Positions 33,880 through 42,517 of a stretch of 64,000 nucleotides of DNA are shown piece after piece (positions within the stretch are counted from its first letter, which is position 1; each line of letters opens with the position of its first letter). A program made the translations under genes and the position numbers. Source of the DNA: UBA5536 sp964592595 (lineage in GTDB: Bacteria > Bacteroidota > Bacteroidia > Bacteroidales > F082). Under the pieces are notes generated by a model. The model ran no database searches. It was not told the DNA's origin and worked only from the letters and a program-made list of their open reading frames with translations. Where the stretch lies: the NCBI GenBank assembly GCA_964592595.1, contig CAZQFH010000016.1, forward strand, positions 1 through 64,000, written 5' to 3'.

Positions 33880-35037
33880 TCAATCCTGATTAGATTTCAT
33901 CCCGCCAGCCCTGCCAACGGCTGTTTTGCCATAGCGTCTTCGAATTTGATCCATGGTTTGATAAAGTCTGGCAATCTCAGGTTTATCATCGAAAAGATCG
34001 AGCTGCTGCGATCCTCCCACAAGATGACTAAACCTCACGCCAACCAACCGGATAAGCATGCGTCGGTTGTAAAGCTGAGCAAAAAGATCCATCACGGTAC
34101 TGAGCAGCACATGATCAAAAGCGGTATAGGCAATGTGTTTTTGTCGGCTGTGTGTATCGAAATTGGCATAGCGGATTTTTACGGTAACGCATCCCGTAAG
34201 TTTTTGTTTATTACGCATTTCGAAGGCTATTTTTTCCACGATATGCGTCAGGGTTTGTTTTAGCAAAGCTATATCTGTAGTATCCTGATCGAAGGTGTGT
34301 TCGCTGCTGATAGATTTTTGTTCGCTGTAAGACTTAACCGGACTGGGGTCGATGCCGTTGGCTTTTTTCCACACTATCAGGCCGTTTTTGCCCAGCACCT
34401 GTTGTACCATATCGGGAGGCATCAGGCGGAGGGTGCCAATTTTTGCTACACCCATAGCCCTCAGCAAGCGATAACCCACTTCGCCTACCGTGGGAATTTT
34501 TCGTATCGAGAGCGGATCCAGAAAGGGATGCACCTGATTGGGAAGTACTTGCAGCTCGCCATTGGGCTTGGCTTGTCCGGTGGCAATTTTTGAAATGGTT
34601 TTGTTTTGCGAAAGCCCGAAAGAAATGGGCAGGCCGGTTTCGCGGATAATTCGCTGTCGTAGCTCGTGTGTCCATTTGTAAGTGCCAAAAAAACGATCCA
34701 TCCCTGTGAGGTCGAGGTAGTGCTCGTCAACAGAAGTTTTCTCATAAAGTGGAGCGCTGTCGGCAATCACATCAGTTACCAGGCGCGAATAGCGGCTGTA
34801 GAGTTCCATGTCGCCGCGGATATACACAGCCTGACTGCAGAGCTGTCGTGCCATCCGCATGGGCATGGCCGAATGCACGCCAAAACGCCTTGCCTCATAG
34901 CTACAGCTGGCCACCACACCCCGATCCGAAACTCCTCCGATGATGATGGGTTTGCCTGCCAGCGTAGGATTTACCAGACGCTCTACCGACACAAAAAATG
35001 TGTCGAGGTCGAGATGAGCTATGGTGCGTTCGGACAT
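33880..35037 (-). CDS. dinB: DNA polymerase IV (Y-family translesion polymerase)
   Basis: 385 aa. Copies past damaged bases. Catalytic carboxylates are in HLDLDTFFVSVE and TSVDEHYLDLTG (SxDE motif); FF at the steric gate selects dNTPs. The helix-hairpin-helix segment (IRKIPTVGEVGYRLLRAMG) and little-finger domain follow. The pentapeptide-like QQLDLF near residue 350 is a classic beta-clamp binding motif. GC content is well above the neighbours: 35/60 and 37/60 on the lines starting at 34801 and 34861. It sits 22 nt downstream of the DnaQ/GIY-YIG gene and is probably cotranscribed with it. Confidence 0.96.
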   Translation of the reverse strand: MSERTIAHLDLDTFFVSVERLVNPTLAGKPIIIGGVSDRGVVASCSYEARRFGVHSAMPMRMARQLCSQAVYIRGDMELYSRYSRLVTDVIADSAPLYEKTSVDEHYLDLTGMDRFFGTYKWTHELRQRIIRETGLPISFGLSQNKTISKIATGQAKPNGELQVLPNQVHPFLDPLSIRKIPTVGEVGYRLLRAMGVAKIGTLRLMPPDMVQQVLGKNGLIVWKKANGIDPSPVKSYSEQKSISSEHTFDQDTTDIALLKQTLTHIVEKIAFEMRNKQKLTGCVTVKIRYANFDTHSRQKHIAYTAFDHVLLSTVMDLFAQLYNRRMLIRLVGVRFSHLVGGSQQLDLFDDKPEIARLYQTMDQIRRRYGKTAVGRAGGMKSNQD

Positions 35038-35059
35038 ATTGTAAACTTGTTTTTTGGTT

Positions 35060-36424
35060 TTAAAAAGGAATCAACAAAACTTTGGGGTGCTTGCGCAGAT
35101 AGGCTTGTATGATTTGTCGAACATCGCGATTGTCAGCGTAAGGCCGGATAAAGTCGTCGGCTTCGGCTATGCCGTTATTTAAAAGCGAGGCCGGCACATA
35201 ACCAAATCCTCTGTAAACGCCCTGCCAAATTTTGACGATGGCCTTTTGTTCTGCTTCAATACCTTTTTCAATGATCATAAAATTTTCATAATCAAAATGG
35301 TAACGTTCCAGAGCTTGTTCAACACGCTGGTTGTAGCTTGTTGGATCTTCTTCTCCGCAACAGGCTCCCAGACATTGTCCGATTTGATGGTGAAAGCAGG
35401 CACCCTTGCCCGGATAAAGCCCATTGAGCCCCTGGCAAAGCCGAAACTGTTCGGTGAGCTGAAAAAGATGATTTTTGGCTTCCATCAACGAAGTATAAGT
35501 GTGATGTGGCTGTAAAGTGTCGATGGTTTTGGCGTATTTGAGGCATTGGTAGCCGGCTTCGTTTTCGTAGCTGTAGAGTCCGTAGTTGAAAAGGGAACGT
35601 CGCTGTGCACGGTTATAAACAGGTTTGTGTTTTTTTATCTCATCTGATTCGAGCAGTAGGGCGATCAGCTCATTGCCAGTGAGTTGGTAGCCTATATCGG
35701 CAATATTATTTTTCATTTCAATGGCTTTTCGGCTGCTGTTGTTGCTCAGATGTTGCATCACCCGGCTTTTGATGTTCACAGATTTGCCTACATAAACGAG
35801 CTTGCCGCTATGGTCGTAAAAATAATAAACCCCATGTGCTTCGGGCAGTTTTTCGATTAGCTGGTGATTCAGGTTGGAATGTGTACCTTTCAGGCTTAGC
35901 TTTTCGGGCTCGGCTTCGATGGAGCAAAGTAGTTCAAAAAGCCGGGTAGTGGCCAGTGCATCGCCTAACGCACGATGGCGGTTTTCGATTTGTATATTCA
36001 AATTCTGGCAAAGCTTGCCCAGGCTATAGGATGGCTGCCCCGGAATGAGTTTACGGCTCAGCTTAACGGTATCCATCGTTTGTCGGCGAAAATCGTATCC
36101 CAGACTCTTATATTCGGCCTGAATAAAACGGTAATCGAAATTTACGTTGTGCCCCACCAAAATAGCATCTTCCGTAAATTCAATGAGTTGACGGGCCAGC
36201 TCGTAAAACTTGGGTGCTCCGGCCACCATCTGGTCGTTGATGCCGGTGAGCTGTGTGATGCGGTAGGGAATCTTCTTCTCAGGATTAATCAACGAACTGA
36301 AACTGTCAATTACCCGATGTCCATCATGGAGCACGGCTGCAATTTCAGTGATCTTTTCCGAACCAGCTTTTAGTCCGGTGGTTTCCACATCAACGATCAC
36401 ATATTTTTTTTCGGATGAACTCAT
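35060..36424 (-). CDS. DnaQ-family exonuclease fused to a UvrC-like GIY-YIG nuclease
   Basis: 454 aa. Residues 1-170 are a DEDDh 3'-5' exonuclease: VIVDVETTGLK with the first Asp/Glu pair, NVNFDYRF, and HRALGDALATTRLF with the last His/Asp. Residues about 195-280 are a GIY-YIG nuclease (HGVYYFYDHSGKLVYVGKSV, ESDEIKKHKPVYN), and the C-terminal part has a UvrC/Cho-like Cys motif (CLGACCGEEDPTSYN). This is the architecture of the DNA polymerase III epsilon-like/UvrC-like proteins that act in excision-type repair. Overlong GC (35/60 around 35401) sets it and dinB apart from neighbours. Confidence 0.93.
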   Translation of the reverse strand: MSSSEKKYVIVDVETTGLKAGSEKITEIAAVLHDGHRVIDSFSSLINPEKKIPYRITQLTGINDQMVAGAPKFYELARQLIEFTEDAILVGHNVNFDYRFIQAEYKSLGYDFRRQTMDTVKLSRKLIPGQPSYSLGKLCQNLNIQIENRHRALGDALATTRLFELLCSIEAEPEKLSLKGTHSNLNHQLIEKLPEAHGVYYFYDHSGKLVYVGKSVNIKSRVMQHLSNNSSRKAIEMKNNIADIGYQLTGNELIALLLESDEIKKHKPVYNRAQRRSLFNYGLYSYENEAGYQCLKYAKTIDTLQPHHTYTSLMEAKNHLFQLTEQFRLCQGLNGLYPGKGACFHHQIGQCLGACCGEEDPTSYNQRVEQALERYHFDYENFMIIEKGIEAEQKAIVKIWQGVYRGFGYVPASLLNNGIAEADDFIRPYADNRDVRQIIQAYLRKHPKVLLIPF

Positions 36425-36524
36425 TTTTTATTCTAAAATCATGCTACAAAATTAAGGTATTTTCATTCAAAATGATTAAAAAACAGACATTTTATTTGAT
36501 TAATAATTAATCAATAAATCTAAA

Positions 36525-36543
36525 TTTGCTGAATAACAGCAAA
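36525..36543. repeat. Short inverted repeat between divergent genes
   Basis: TTTGCTG (36525-36531) and CAGCAAA (36537-36543) are perfect inverted arms around AATAA. It lies just upstream of the -7 box at 36555, where a regulator could bind; it could equally be a weak hairpin. Confidence 0.4.
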
Positions 36544-36554
36544 AGAAAAAGCTG

Positions 36555-36562
36555 TAAATTTG
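36555..36562 (+). promoter_or_regulatory. -7 box of the small helical gene
   Basis: TAAATTTG, a perfect -7 match, ending 10 nt before the ATG at 36572, so the leader would be about 5 nt. A second TAAATTTG at 36521-36528 lies 26 nt upstream. No -33 TTG at standard spacing. Confidence 0.5.
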
Positions 36563-36571
36563 CCGATCATT

Positions 36572-36898
36572 ATGCCACAATCTTTGATTACATACCTTAT
36601 GCAGGTTTTTGGAATCCATCCGGTGGAAGGGATTTCGGAATATCAGCTAATAGTGGAAAAGCTTATGCAGCTGGACGAATCGCTAGGCAAGGCTTTTGTG
36701 CAATTGCAACAGAATTTTGAGGCTTTGGCATTTGTGCAGCGCGACATGGAAATGAGAACAAAAATAAAGGACATCTGGGAAATTCAGTGCCGCACCATGA
36801 AAAGTATCGTACAACAGAACTTTCAGCAGTTTGCAGAGCTTTGTCGGCTTCACGGATGGGAAATTGACGCCGAAATGGAACTTTTTGATAAAAGTTAA
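36572..36898 (+). CDS. Hypothetical small helical protein
   Basis: 108 aa from the ATG at 36572 (the TTG at 36560 lies inside the -7 box). Strongly helical and rich in Gln, Glu, Met and Phe (LDESLGKAFVQLQQNFEALA, FVQRDMEMRTKIKDIWEIQ, MKSIVQQNFQQFAELCRLHG), without signal or membrane segment. It starts MPQSLITYLMQVFGIHPVEG. I do not recognise a family. It lies between the divergent nuclease gene and rpsP, and has its own promoter box. Confidence 0.6.
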   Translation: MPQSLITYLMQVFGIHPVEGISEYQLIVEKLMQLDESLGKAFVQLQQNFEALAFVQRDMEMRTKIKDIWEIQCRTMKSIVQQNFQQFAELCRLHGWEIDAEMELFDKS

Positions 36899-36907
36899 GT
36901 TTTTTTT

Positions 36908-36941
36908 CGGCATAAAATTTGTAAATCAAAAAAAAATGCCG
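36908..36941 (+). terminator. Weak hairpin after the small helical gene
   Basis: CGGCAT (36908-36913) pairs with ATGCCG (36936-36941) around a 22-nt loop, followed by ATTTTT. The long loop makes it doubtful. Confidence 0.3.
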
Positions 36942-36948
36942 ATTTTTG
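36918..36948 (+). promoter_or_regulatory. Possible promoter of rpsP
   Basis: TTTG (36918-36921) and GATTTTTG (36941-36948, one base off TAnnTTTG) are 19 nt apart. A start near 36953 would leave a leader of about 49 nt. Confidence 0.45.
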
Positions 36949-37001
36949 CAGCCCGAAAATAAAAAGTTTAATACTCTAATTATCAATTAAAATTACAGCT
37001 C

Positions 37002-37634
37002 ATGCCAGCAAGAATAAGATTACAACGTCATGGTAAAAAGGGCAGTCCTTTTTATCACATTGTAATTGCGGATGGTCGTGCACCACGAGACGGAAGATTT
37101 ATTGAGAAGATTGGCACCTACAATCCCATTACAAACCCTGCCGAAATCATCCTTGATTTCGACAAAGCACTCACCTGGTTGCAGAATGGCGCACAGCCTT
37201 CTGACACTGCCCGTGCAATCCTTTCTTACAAAGGTGTTATTTACAAAAGTCACCTTTTGAAAGGCGTTAAAAAAGGCGCTTTGACTGAAGAACAAGCTGA
37301 AGTTAAGTTCCAAAATTGGCTCAAAGAAAAAGAGGAAAAAATTGAAGCAAAACGCCGTGGCCTTACCGATGCCGAACGCGCAGAACGCAAAAAAGCACTC
37401 GAAGAGGAAGCTAAAGTAAACGAAGCCCGCGCCGCTGAATTAGCCAAGAAAAGAGCTGCTGAGCTTAAAGCTGAAAAAGATTCTGCAGCAGACGAAGCAG
37501 CTGAATCTGCAACTGAAGATGTTGTTGCTGAAGAAACAAACGAAGCTGTAGCTGAGGAATCAAAGGAAGTTGTTGAAGAAACAACCAAAAAGCCTGCCGC
37601 TGAAGATACTAAAGAAGATAAAACTGAGGTATAA
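37002..37634 (+). CDS. rpsP: 30S ribosomal protein S16 with long C-terminal tail
   Basis: 210 aa. Residues 1-85 are canonical S16 (ARIRLQRHGKKGSPFYHIVI, APRDGRFIEKIGTYNP, DTARAILSYKGVIYKSHL). The remaining 125 residues are a charged, low-complexity Ala/Glu/Lys extension, first helical (KEEKIEAKRRGLTDAERAER) then acidic (VAEETNEAVAEESKEVVEE). Bacterial S16 is usually 80-90 aa; Bacteroidota S16 is known to be longer, so this is a lineage trait rather than an error. Here it is a lone gene without rimM or trmD after it. Strong terminator downstream. Confidence 0.97.
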   Translation: MPARIRLQRHGKKGSPFYHIVIADGRAPRDGRFIEKIGTYNPITNPAEIILDFDKALTWLQNGAQPSDTARAILSYKGVIYKSHLLKGVKKGALTEEQAEVKFQNWLKEKEEKIEAKRRGLTDAERAERKKALEEEAKVNEARAAELAKKRAAELKAEKDSAADEAAESATEDVVAEETNEAVAEESKEVVEETTKKPAAEDTKEDKTEV

Positions 37635-37655
37635 AAATAGTTTCGGCCTTATAAG

Positions 37656-37684
37656 AAAACAGCATCTGATTCAGATGCTGTTTT
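37656..37684 (+). terminator. Strong intrinsic terminator of rpsP
   Basis: AAAACAGCATCT (37656-37667) pairs with AGATGCTGTTTT (37673-37684), a perfect 12-bp stem with a 5-nt loop, continuing into a T-run to about 37689. Confidence 0.9.
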
Positions 37685-37813
37685 TTTTTGGCGCTGTTTT
37701 TTTTAAAAAATCAGAATAAAATGATTGAATTTAACCTTGTTTGCTACAAATAAATTAAATGTTTACCTTTACCGCTTCATTCAATTGACCGGTTACCAAA
37801 ACTTCTTGTGCCT

Positions 37814-39847
37814 ATGCTAAGTTCAAAAAAGTTAAATGCCTTTTGTGATGAAGTAAGGCAGCACATTACGGTTCATCCACTACAGAATATCGAAGTGGTG
37901 ATAAATGCTTTGCATCACGCCCTCGGACTTAGTGCAATTTTTACGGGAACTTTGGATGGAGTGAAACAGCAGTTACAATACCGTGCAGTTTTTTTACATG
38001 GCCGTTTTGTAAAAATCGAACAGCAGCACCATACAGCTTTGTGCCTTAAGATCTTTAACGAAGAAAAAGGTAACTTAATCGTTAAAACTGGTGCTGAACT
38101 CAGGAAATATATTTCGAATGATCTGCTCTTTGAGAATAAACTCATGCGATATTTCGCGGGAACAAAACAATTGATAGGACAGGATAAGTGGATGGTTTTA
38201 TGTGGGTTGGATTATAAAGACAGGAATGATTCAGATGAGCTGAGCATGATCATTGGTGAGGCCTCAAAGTTGCTTGTAAGAGAAGATCTGCAACTTCGAA
38301 AAGAACAGCAGTTGGTTGAGGATTTGGAGCGGTATAAGGCTATTTTTTCGAATGCCAATGATGGTATTATGCTCCTCGATAAATCCAATACCATCGTAGA
38401 AGTTAACCAAAAAACTTGTGAATTATTTCTTTGTGAAAGAATAGAAATTCTGGGGAAAAAGCCCTCTGAAATATCTCCAAAAACCCAGCCTGACGGATCT
38501 TTGTCCACCGAAAAGGCAAGGGGGTTAATTCAAAAGGCTTTGGCAGGTGAGCCACAACGTTTTCATTGGCAGCATATGCGGATGGATAACAGCCTCTTTG
38601 AAGCTGAGGTAAGTCTTAATGCCTCAGTTTTACAATCAGGAAGTGTGCTACAGGCGTTAGTAAGGGATGTCACCAGTAGTAAAAAAACTGAAAAAGCGCT
38701 TATTGATGCCCGGCTCAAAGCAGAAGATGCAGATAGACTTAAGTCAGCGTTTTTGGCTAATATGTCGCACGAAATCAGAACCCCGCTCAATTCAATCATC
38801 GGGTTTTCGGAGATTATGCTCGATGAAGAAACAGATCCGGATGAGAAAGAACAGTTTTTGCAACTCATCAGTTCGGCAGGAAAAACATTGTTACAGCTAA
38901 TTGATGATATCATTGATATTTCAAAGATTGAAGCCGGGCAAATCAGAATAGCCTATTCAGAATTTGATTTACATCAGGTACTGGACGAGATTCTAAGCAA
39001 TGCCTTCAACGAACGAAAAAAGAGAGAAAAGGAGCATATTCAAGTCTACCTGTGCAAAGGTCTTGATCTCGATAATTTCTTTATTGAATCTGACCCATTT
39101 CGATTTAGGCAGATTATGATGAATCTGCTTGTGAATGCGCTGAAATTTGTTGATACAGGTTTTATAGCGTTTGGATATACCCAGCCCAAAGGAGGATTGA
39201 TACAGTTTTTTGTGAAAGACACCGGAGTAGGTATTGAACGCGAAAAGAGTCATTTGATTTTTCAACGTTTTGGCCAAATCGATAGCACCTATAAACGTAA
39301 CCTTGACGGAACTGGTTTAGGACTTTCAATTTGCAATAGTCTTACCGAATTGCTTGGTGGTAAAATCTGGTTCGACTCGGAAGAAGGAAAAGGCACTACC
39401 TTTTATTTTACGCTGCCCGCTCCGCGAGATTTATCGCATGAAGATGAGGATGAAGCAGTCCGTTTTGGGAAAATCAATAAGGATTGGTCTGGTCTTAAGT
39501 TTTTAATTGCTGACGATGTTAAGGCCAATTACCTTTTTCTTAAAGCAGTGATGAAAGATACTGCTGCTCAGATTCTATGGGCTCAAAATGGGAACGAAGC
39601 CTTGAATATGGCTAAGCAACATCCGGATCTTTCGTTGGTATTAATGGATATTCGGATGCCGGAAACAGATGGTTATGAGGCTACTAAGAACATCAAAGCA
39701 CTATTCCCGAAATTGCCAATTATTGCACAAACTGCTTTTGCTGAAACCGAAGATCAAAAAGCTGCACTCAATGCAGGATGCGATGACTATATCACAAAAC
39801 CCGTCAGCATTACCGAGCTTTTATCTGTTATTAACAAATTGCTGTAA
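37814..39847 (+). CDS. Soluble hybrid sensor histidine kinase (PAS-HisKA-HATPase-receiver)
   Basis: 677 aa from the ATG at 37814 (a GTG two codons earlier is possible). No membrane segment. Residues 1-165 look like a divergent GAF-type sensor; a PAS domain follows at about 172-295 (YKAIFSNANDGIMLLDKSN). HisKA has the phospho-His in MSHEIRTPLNSIIGFSEI (His about 319). HATPase has an N-box near 437 (NLLVNALKF), DTGVGIE and GTGLGLSICNS. A C-terminal receiver has Asp in LMDIRMPETDGYEA (about 612) and Lys in DYITKPVS. It has no HPt or output domain, so it needs a separate HPt protein, perhaps the one at 11.7 kb. Confidence 0.95.
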   Translation: MLSSKKLNAFCDEVRQHITVHPLQNIEVVINALHHALGLSAIFTGTLDGVKQQLQYRAVFLHGRFVKIEQQHHTALCLKIFNEEKGNLIVKTGAELRKYISNDLLFENKLMRYFAGTKQLIGQDKWMVLCGLDYKDRNDSDELSMIIGEASKLLVREDLQLRKEQQLVEDLERYKAIFSNANDGIMLLDKSNTIVEVNQKTCELFLCERIEILGKKPSEISPKTQPDGSLSTEKARGLIQKALAGEPQRFHWQHMRMDNSLFEAEVSLNASVLQSGSVLQALVRDVTSSKKTEKALIDARLKAEDADRLKSAFLANMSHEIRTPLNSIIGFSEIMLDEETDPDEKEQFLQLISSAGKTLLQLIDDIIDISKIEAGQIRIAYSEFDLHQVLDEILSNAFNERKKREKEHIQVYLCKGLDLDNFFIESDPFRFRQIMMNLLVNALKFVDTGFIAFGYTQPKGGLIQFFVKDTGVGIEREKSHLIFQRFGQIDSTYKRNLDGTGLGLSICNSLTELLGGKIWFDSEEGKGTTFYFTLPAPRDLSHEDEDEAVRFGKINKDWSGLKFLIADDVKANYLFLKAVMKDTAAQILWAQNGNEALNMAKQHPDLSLVLMDIRMPETDGYEATKNIKALFPKLPIIAQTAFAETEDQKAALNAGCDDYITKPVSITELLSVINKLL

Positions 39848-39865
39848 AATTCGGGAGTTTTGCCC

Positions 39866-41797
39866 ATGAGTAAAGAGAGCCGAACAGCACTGCTAAAGTA
39901 TTGGGGTTTTAGTAGTTTCCGGCCAATGCAGGAAGAAATTGTAGATCATGTCATTGCCGGTGACGACACCCTTGCCTTGCTGCCAACTGGAGGAGGAAAG
40001 TCAATTTGTTTTCAGGTTCCGGCGATGGTAATGGATGGAATGTGTCTTGTAATCACCCCTTTAATTGCCTTGATGAAAGATCAGGTGCAGCATTTAAAAA
40101 AGAATGGAATTGCTGCTGCTGCCATTTATTCCGGAATGCATTATCAGGAGATGGAGTTGGCTTACAATCAGGCGGCTTTTAATAAATTGAAGTTCCTTTA
40201 TTTATCTCCCGAGCGCTTGGTAACAGATCGTTTTACCGATATGGTAAAACGAATGAAAGTTAATTTGCTGGCTGTTGATGAATCGCATTGCATCTCACAA
40301 TGGGGCTACGACTTTAGGCCACCCTATTTGCGGATTGCTGAAATAAGGCCTTATATCCCAAATGTTCCTGTGCTGGCGCTCACTGCCACAGCAACGCCGG
40401 AAGTGGTAGAAGATATTCAGGAGAAACTTCATTTCAGGATGCCTCAGGTTTTTCAAACCAGCTACGAGCGAAAAAATATTACCTACAGCGTGATCCATGA
40501 GGCGGATAAATATGGTGTTTTGTTTCGGCTCTTTAGAAAGTTAGAGCAGGGAAGTGGCATCGTATATGTTAGAAACCGAAAAAGAACACGCGAAATAGCC
40601 GATTGGCTTAGCAGCAGAGGGATTAGTGCTACCTATTATCATGCCGGATTAGATGCTAGGCTTCGCGATCAGCGGCAGCAAAGCTGGATGAGCGGAAAAT
40701 TTAAGGTAATGGTGGCAACCAATGCTTTTGGGATGGGAATTGATAAGCCTGATGTGCGTTTGGTGGTTCATATGGACTTGCCTGATAGCCTCGAAGCTTA
40801 TTTTCAGGAAGCTGGAAGAGCAGGAAGAGACGGCCGACCTGCCGAAACTTTTTTAGTGGTCTCGGAGCAGGATATTAAAAATCTGAAAGATGGATTTGAA
40901 GCTTCTTTTCCTCCGATAAAACAAATTAGGGCAGTTTATGAAGCCCTTGGCAATTTTTTACAAATCCCAGTGGGTGCCGGAAAGGATCAACGATTTGATT
41001 TTGAATTGGTTAAATTTTCAAAAACTTATAATTTCGATGTTCTGGAAACATACAATTGCCTTCGGTTACTTGAAAAGGAAGTTTTTCTGGCAATGACCGA
41101 AGCAGAAAATGCAGCTACGAAAGTATTTATTAGAGCCAAGCGGGAGGATTTGTATCGTTTTCAGGTGGAACAGCCTGCATATGATGGTTTTATAAAATAT
41201 TTATTGCGTAATTTCCCTGGAATTTTATCGGATTTTGTTCAAGTTGATGAGAATCAGCTGGCTTCGAAATTGCTAATTTCAGGGCAGCAAGTAGCTTCGA
41301 TGTTTCAAAAATTGCATGATCTTCAGTTTTTGTCATATGCTCCGCGAAAAGAAATGCCACAACTTGTCATGGTTAGCGAACGACTTGCATCTAAAGATTT
41401 GCGGCTAAGTAATGAAGTTTATGCCGATCGCAAAAAAAGTGCAGCCATACGAATACAGGCTGTGATTGATTTTGTGCGTAATGATGAAGTGTGCAGAAGT
41501 ATTCAATTACTGGGTTATTTTGGCGAAAGCCATCGCAAGCGTTGTGGAAAATGTGATGTATGTATTGAACGGAACAGCGTTTCGGTTACTGATGTGGTGT
41601 TTCAGAAAGTACGTAATAAAGTTTTTCAGTTAATTGTTAAGCGGCCTGTTCCGGTGTTTGAGGCGGCTGGATCAGTTGAAGGTGTATCGGAGGAAAAAGT
41701 TTTGGAGGTAATCCGTTGGCTTACAGATAATGGACTCATCATCAAAGATAAGAATGGATACTTGAAAAGTAAAACTCAATTGGATATTAATGACTGA
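39866..41797 (+). CDS. recQ: ATP-dependent DNA helicase RecQ
   Basis: 643 aa from the ATG at 39866 (the TTG at 39860 is not needed). Unwinds recombination and fork structures 3'-5'. Walker A LLPTGGGKSICFQ, DEAH-box variant VDESHCISQWGYDF, helicase motif VI YFQEAGRAGRDG, and the RecQ C-terminal zinc site with four Cys (EVCRSIQLLGYF...RKRCGKCDVC). The C-terminal HRDC domain is weak or divergent. It overlaps the next gene by 8 bp, so recQ and the glycosylase form a repair pair. Confidence 0.95.
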   Translation: MSKESRTALLKYWGFSSFRPMQEEIVDHVIAGDDTLALLPTGGGKSICFQVPAMVMDGMCLVITPLIALMKDQVQHLKKNGIAAAAIYSGMHYQEMELAYNQAAFNKLKFLYLSPERLVTDRFTDMVKRMKVNLLAVDESHCISQWGYDFRPPYLRIAEIRPYIPNVPVLALTATATPEVVEDIQEKLHFRMPQVFQTSYERKNITYSVIHEADKYGVLFRLFRKLEQGSGIVYVRNRKRTREIADWLSSRGISATYYHAGLDARLRDQRQQSWMSGKFKVMVATNAFGMGIDKPDVRLVVHMDLPDSLEAYFQEAGRAGRDGRPAETFLVVSEQDIKNLKDGFEASFPPIKQIRAVYEALGNFLQIPVGAGKDQRFDFELVKFSKTYNFDVLETYNCLRLLEKEVFLAMTEAENAATKVFIRAKREDLYRFQVEQPAYDGFIKYLLRNFPGILSDFVQVDENQLASKLLISGQQVASMFQKLHDLQFLSYAPRKEMPQLVMVSERLASKDLRLSNEVYADRKKSAAIRIQAVIDFVRNDEVCRSIQLLGYFGESHRKRCGKCDVCIERNSVSVTDVVFQKVRNKVFQLIVKRPVPVFEAAGSVEGVSEEKVLEVIRWLTDNGLIIKDKNGYLKSKTQLDIND

Positions 41798-42392
41798 GTC
41801 GGTTTTGGTAAATCAAGCTTTTCTGTTGCGGAATGACGTTGTTTCAATCGCCCGTGAATTAATTGGAAAGCTATTGATTGTGAATAATCATGGGGTTGTA
41901 AGGGCTGGAATAATCGCTGAAACCGAAGCTTATGCTGGTGTTTCCGATAGGGCTTCTCATGCTTATGGAGGTCGCCGAACCACAAGAACCGAAACCTTAT
42001 ATTGCTTAGGTGGAACAGTTTATGTGTATTTGTGTTATGGCGTTCATCATTTGTTTAATATTGTAACGAATAGGGAGGGTATTCCTCATGCAGTGCTTAT
42101 TCGCGGTATTTTAGCTGTGAATGTACAAGATATTCCGAAAGATTTTCAGGGTAAATTCGAAACTTGGGAAGGATATGCAAACGGTCCCGGAATATTAACC
42201 AAAAAGATTGGTATTTCTGCTGTGCATAATGCTGCATTTCTTAATACTGACGCAATTTGGTTGTATGAGCTACTTAGATTCAGTTCTATTGACATAATTA
42301 CAACCACCCGAATAGGCATAGATTATGCCGGAGTTGATGCTAAGCTTCCTTACCGCTTTTATACCAGTCTTTATACACCGGCAAAAAAGTAG
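41790..42392 (+). CDS. DNA-3-methyladenine glycosylase (MPG/AAG family)
   Basis: 200 aa. Removes alkylated purines. The family motif with the catalytic Glu is GIIAETEAYAGVSDRASHAYGG, followed by TRTETLY, GTVYVYLCYGVHHLFNIVT and VLIRGI, all characteristic of the AAG/MPG fold. Length is typical for bacterial members. Translationally coupled to recQ by an 8-bp overlap. Zinc is not used by this family; no helix-hairpin-helix is present. Confidence 0.94.
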   Translation: MTESVLVNQAFLLRNDVVSIARELIGKLLIVNNHGVVRAGIIAETEAYAGVSDRASHAYGGRRTTRTETLYCLGGTVYVYLCYGVHHLFNIVTNREGIPHAVLIRGILAVNVQDIPKDFQGKFETWEGYANGPGILTKKIGISAVHNAAFLNTDAIWLYELLRFSSIDIITTTRIGIDYAGVDAKLPYRFYTSLYTPAKK

Positions 42393-42517
42393 CTTTTTTC
42401 AGCAGATGAAACATTTAATTATGGAGCACTTCAGGCAATAATTTTTTTAAATTCAAATAATCCAACTATTTTTGAAGGAGATTTTAAAAACATCAAACTA
42501 ATGCTTACCCGAATTTA

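Noticed and set aside
37250..37588. Minus-strand Ser/Ala-rich 112-codon frame over rpsP
   Set aside because: Shadow of the Ala/Glu-rich S16 tail.
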